Program-made: the position numbers and the translations under genes
Assembly: GCA_031282095.1 (NCBI GenBank)
Contig: JAITEJ010000004.1
Location: 1-14,099, forward strand
Source: Clostridiales bacterium
GTDB lineage: Bacteria > Bacillota_A > Clostridia > Christensenellales > CAG-917
Direction of reading: 5' to 3'
Length of the DNA stretch: 14,099 nucleotides
Shown: piece after piece, positions 11,401 through 14,099 of the stretch
How positions within the stretch are numbered: position 1 is the stretch's first letter
Layout of the letters: every line of letters starts with the position of its first letter
Notes under the pieces: generated by a model
Told to the model about the DNA's origin: nothing
The model's database searches: none
What the model saw: the letters and a program-made list of their open reading frames with translations, nothing else

Positions 11401-13860
11401 TACGGACGCGGTCAGGTCAAATCCGTTCAACCCCAAAATCGAACCTTTCAGGCGCATTTCCGTCCAATTCTTGTCATCGTGGAAAGTGACCTTCATGATT
11501 TCGCGTACGAGCTCGAAACTTTGCAGTTTTGCGCCCAGTTGCGCGATTGTAAACAAGTAATAATCCGTGCCGTCTAACGTTTTGGCGTATTTTTTGTTTT
11601 GGGACAGAGTTTCTTTTATGGAATTTACAAGCAAGGAGCCTAATCCGGAAGCATATTGCAGATCGTCCAACAGACCTTCCAACGGCAAGCTGTTTACGTC
11701 GCGCCAACCGTATACTTTGAAAAAGCCGTAAATATCCACACGGTTTTGAATTTCAAAAGACTCTTTGTCGACGTTGGGTTCAGGCATAAGGGGTAACAGC
11801 AAACAATCGTAAAAGACAGTGTTTTTCAAAACCATATCCATTCCGTAGAATTTCCCGTTACCGTCTTTACGGTTTCTCAAGGCTATGCCCTCGCGTAGCA
11901 AATTTCTGAATACGCAACCGGCGATCGTCACGTCGTCCGCGTCAGAGATCACGACTCCCAGATTGGCGTTCTCTATCAAACAATTTTTCACGGTGACGTT
12001 CCGGGTAATGCCGTCGTCGTTATCAACCCCGCTTCCGCTGATCCATAAAATCTTCGGCGCGCCTTGGAACTGATAAAGGTCGGCTATGCCGCCCTCAAAA
12101 TTTTTCAAGCGCATTTGCAGGTTATCTAAAATCAGCCCGTCTTTTGCGATCCTGACTAAACTTGAGTTCTCATTGCCCGAGTCCAGAGCCGCGCCCGCTT
12201 TCAGCACGTGTCCGTTACCGTTGATATTTGAAAAAACGTTCAGCAACGCGATATTCCTCATGTCGCGGTCTTGGGATTCGCACTCTATGTCCGCTTGAAA
12301 ATTTACGGTTCGATTGAAAGTGAGGGCATAGACGAGCCCTTGATAATCGTATACGTCTATGCCTCCGTTAAAAGTGAAAGTGTAGGAAAATTCAGAATTT
12401 AAAATTTCGTAAGAATAAAACTTCGGAACGGCGGTTATCGTAACCTTCACGTTAGGCTCAAGTCCGCTGTCGGGCAAGCTTTCGGCGTTCAAGACTACTT
12501 CGCCGTTTTCCGCTTTCGCGACGCTTTCGTCGGAGGAGCTCCACGTAAATTTGCCGTTCAAACCCTCTAAACTCTGTTTAGGATATACGTCGGTAAAATA
12601 AAGGCTGTGCGTGATGTCGGGGAGCAAGTTGCCGTTCTTGAAGCTTTCCTTGCCGTAGACGCGTTCGCGCTTTATGCCCGCCGTCGCGTCGGTATATTCG
12701 TTTAAGTTGAGGCTTGCCCAAAGCACCTCAAGCACCGCCGTAACGGTGATTTCGTCATACTCGCCTGAGACGGCGTCCGTGACCCCCAGAGAGACCGTTC
12801 CGTCGGACAGCACTGTAACCTTGCCGTACGAATCCACCGCCGCCACGCTTTCATCGGACGACGAATAGACGAGACTTCCGGTTACGCCCGCGGCGGCGTA
12901 TGCGCCGTCCAAATAAAGCGTTCTGCCGCCCGCCGTTATGGTTTGCGGTAACAAGTCCTTGTGCCGTATTTCAACGGCGCGGGACGCGGGTGAATACATA
13001 AACGCCGCGCTCTCGTATCCGTTGGCGGTTACGGTTATACTCTCGTTTGCGCGTTTAAAAATTATCGTTCCGTTTGAAACCTCCGCCGCGTCCGCCGGAG
13101 ACACCGTTAAAACGGGTATGTTCGACACGGTCAGATAAGGAAACAGATCCAAACGATCCGACGACGATATTATTTCACTTCTGTTGAAAAGCTTGGCGGG
13201 GGCGTCGAGTGCGGTGGTGGGGGCGGAAGATAGCACGGTTATTGTGACCCGCTCAAAAACTTTTTCGTCCTGCGCCGATCTCACTATTATTCGCGCCGTT
13301 CCCGTCTTTTTCGCGAATACTATGCCGTTGCGGTCAACCTCCGCCACGTTCGGATCGTCGCTTGTGAATATAAGGTTTTTATTTTCGATGTCATAGGGCT
13401 CCGCTTTAGCGTCCAACATGAAAACGTCGCCCGCGAGAATATGCTCCGGCAGCTTTACCGTCACGCGTTCCGGGTTCAGCCTTACCACGAAGAACTGAAT
13501 GAACGCTTGCAAACCGCCGTCCTCGGACACGCCGCGTACGGTCACGGCGCCGACGTCCGTAAACCTTATCTCGCCTGTCGCGGAGTTAAGCGAAACGCGG
13601 CGAAGCAACGCCTCGTCGTCGCCAATTATTTCAAAACTGACTTTCTTATTGGTGGCATAATTAGGTAAAACGTTTGCGGAAAGCTTGCCCGTATCGCCTA
13701 CATACACGACCGAAGTCGCGGTTTCTTTTCCGTTATAGAGTAAGGAAATGCTTTCTACGGGAATCTCGACCGTAGAAGAAATATAGCTCGTGGTCAAGGA
13801 AACGATCATTGCGATCGTCAGCGGCACGAGTAATAAAATTGCTATCAATAATTTTTTCAT
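11317..13860 (-). CDS. Exported protein with bacterial Ig-like (Big_2) domains and a right-handed beta-helix
   Basis: 847 residues. Residues 1-~30 (MKKLLIAILLLVPLTIAMIV...) form a signal peptide or N-terminal anchor with no lipobox cysteine. At least three Ig-like units of the Big_2 type follow: about 35-125 (with SFEI, VTVRGVSEDG), 130-210 (FTSDDPNVAEVDRNGIVFAKKTGTARI) and 305-385 (YSSSDESVAAVDSYGKVTVL). A fourth, partial unit lies near 430-480 (WSSSDESVAKAENGEV). From about 500 the chain reads like a parallel beta-helix with repeated short strands (NGNGHVLKAG, VTVKNCLIENANLGVVISDADDVTIAGCVFRN). Such proteins usually bind or process polysaccharide at the cell surface; the ligand is unknown, and no sortase motif, SLH domain or catalytic site was seen. 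The ATG at 13858-13860 lacks a clear Shine-Dalgarno. The C-terminal coding end is repeated downstream. Confidence 0.9.
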   Translation of the reverse strand: MKKLLIAILLLVPLTIAMIVSLTTSYISSTVEIPVESISLLYNGKETATSVVYVGDTGKLSANVLPNYATNKKVSFEIIGDDEALLRRVSLNSATGEIRFTDVGAVTVRGVSEDGGLQAFIQFFVVRLNPERVTVKLPEHILAGDVFMLDAKAEPYDIENKNLIFTSDDPNVAEVDRNGIVFAKKTGTARIIVRSAQDEKVFERVTITVLSSAPTTALDAPAKLFNRSEIISSSDRLDLFPYLTVSNIPVLTVSPADAAEVSNGTIIFKRANESITVTANGYESAAFMYSPASRAVEIRHKDLLPQTITAGGRTLYLDGAYAAAGVTGSLVYSSSDESVAAVDSYGKVTVLSDGTVSLGVTDAVSGEYDEITVTAVLEVLWASLNLNEYTDATAGIKRERVYGKESFKNGNLLPDITHSLYFTDVYPKQSLEGLNGKFTWSSSDESVAKAENGEVVLNAESLPDSGLEPNVKVTITAVPKFYSYEILNSEFSYTFTFNGGIDVYDYQGLVYALTFNRTVNFQADIECESQDRDMRNIALLNVFSNINGNGHVLKAGAALDSGNENSSLVRIAKDGLILDNLQMRLKNFEGGIADLYQFQGAPKILWISGSGVDNDDGITRNVTVKNCLIENANLGVVISDADDVTIAGCVFRNLLREGIALRNRKDGNGKFYGMDMVLKNTVFYDCLLLPLMPEPNVDKESFEIQNRVDIYGFFKVYGWRDVNSLPLEGLLDDLQYASGLGSLLVNSIKETLSQNKKYAKTLDGTDYYLFTIAQLGAKLQSFELVREIMKVTFHDDKNWTEMRLKGSILGLNGFDLTASVWTLPPGSNYIGFNDTFGDADRQAMREP

Positions 13861-14017
13861 ATAAGAAACGGCAAATATAACTCGCGCTGGCTAACAGGGT
13901 TATGCGGACTCCGTATATACGAAGTATCATGCGCAAAATGCGATATTATATTATAGGTTATCGACGTAAAAATATTCGTCATCGCAAATTTGCCGTTCGG
14001 CTTTTGTTTGATTTATG

Positions 14018-14093
14018 TGGTCGAAGCGGCGAGATTCGAACTCGCGGCCTCATGGTCCCGAACCATGCGCGCTACCAACTGCGCTACGCCTCG
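14018..14093 (-). tRNA. tRNA-Pro (anticodon CGG)
   Basis: A 76-nt minus-strand cloverleaf. The acceptor stem CGAGGCG (5' end at 14093) pairs with CGCTTCG, with one G-T pair, then the discriminator A and an encoded CCA (14018-14020). The anticodon stem CATGG/CCATG encloses the loop TTCGGGA with anticodon CGG at 14058-14060, decoding CCG. The T-loop GTTCGAATC is canonical. It lies upstream of the 847-aa gene on the same strand. Confidence 0.95.
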
Positions 14094-14099
14094 ATTAAG

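Overview
The window looks like a piece of a Gram-positive (Firmicutes, probably Clostridia-type) chromosome of moderate GC. The reasons are the origin-associated pair rsmG and parB, a greA/lysS pair, a luxS/MTA-SAH-nucleosidase pair, strong GGAGG-type ribosome binding sites, consensus sigma-A promoters, and a secreted Ig-like/beta-helix protein. No assignment below that level is safe from sequence alone.

Layout. 1-75 (-): truncated start of what looks like an IS5-family transposase. 356-1198 (-): parB, with a strong promoter whose -35 overlaps parS-half-site-like repeats and a long palindrome in its leader. 1507-2184 (+): a Lys/Ala/Pro-rich histone-H1-like protein with a four-cysteine N-terminus. 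2222-2267: bidirectional terminator. 2341-3597 (-): rsmG, followed by tandem copies of its own 3' end. 3833-5108 (+): mtnN and luxS, the two consecutive steps of S-adenosylhomocysteine detoxification, separated by a partial copy of the mtnN 3' end. 5379-6381 (-): a circularly permuted YpsA/SLOG protein, preceded by a membrane-anchored protein gene broken by a 5-bp duplication and a nonsense codon. 6760-7218 (-): double zinc-ribbon protein with an acidic tail. 7910-10442 (-): lysS and greA. 11317-13860 (-): large exported Ig-like/beta-helix protein. 14018-14093 (-): tRNA-Pro(CGG).

How the genes relate. MtnN and LuxS act in series (SAH to S-ribosylhomocysteine to homocysteine plus the AI-2 precursor). 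GreA and LysS are a familiar Firmicutes neighbour pair. ParB and RsmG suggest proximity to the replication origin, but neither ParA nor a DnaA-box cluster is visible.

The most unusual property lies between the genes. Nearly every large intergenic gap is a decayed tandem array (units of roughly 60, 73, 78, 102, 176 and 175-184 bp). In at least three places (rsmG, lysS and the 847-aa gene) the array unit includes the 3' end and stop region of the adjacent gene, and mtnN carries a single such copy. The coding repeats of the H1-like gene (72-75 bp) may belong to the same process. This recurrent 'gene-tail duplication' is the main candidate for a previously undescribed phenomenon here.
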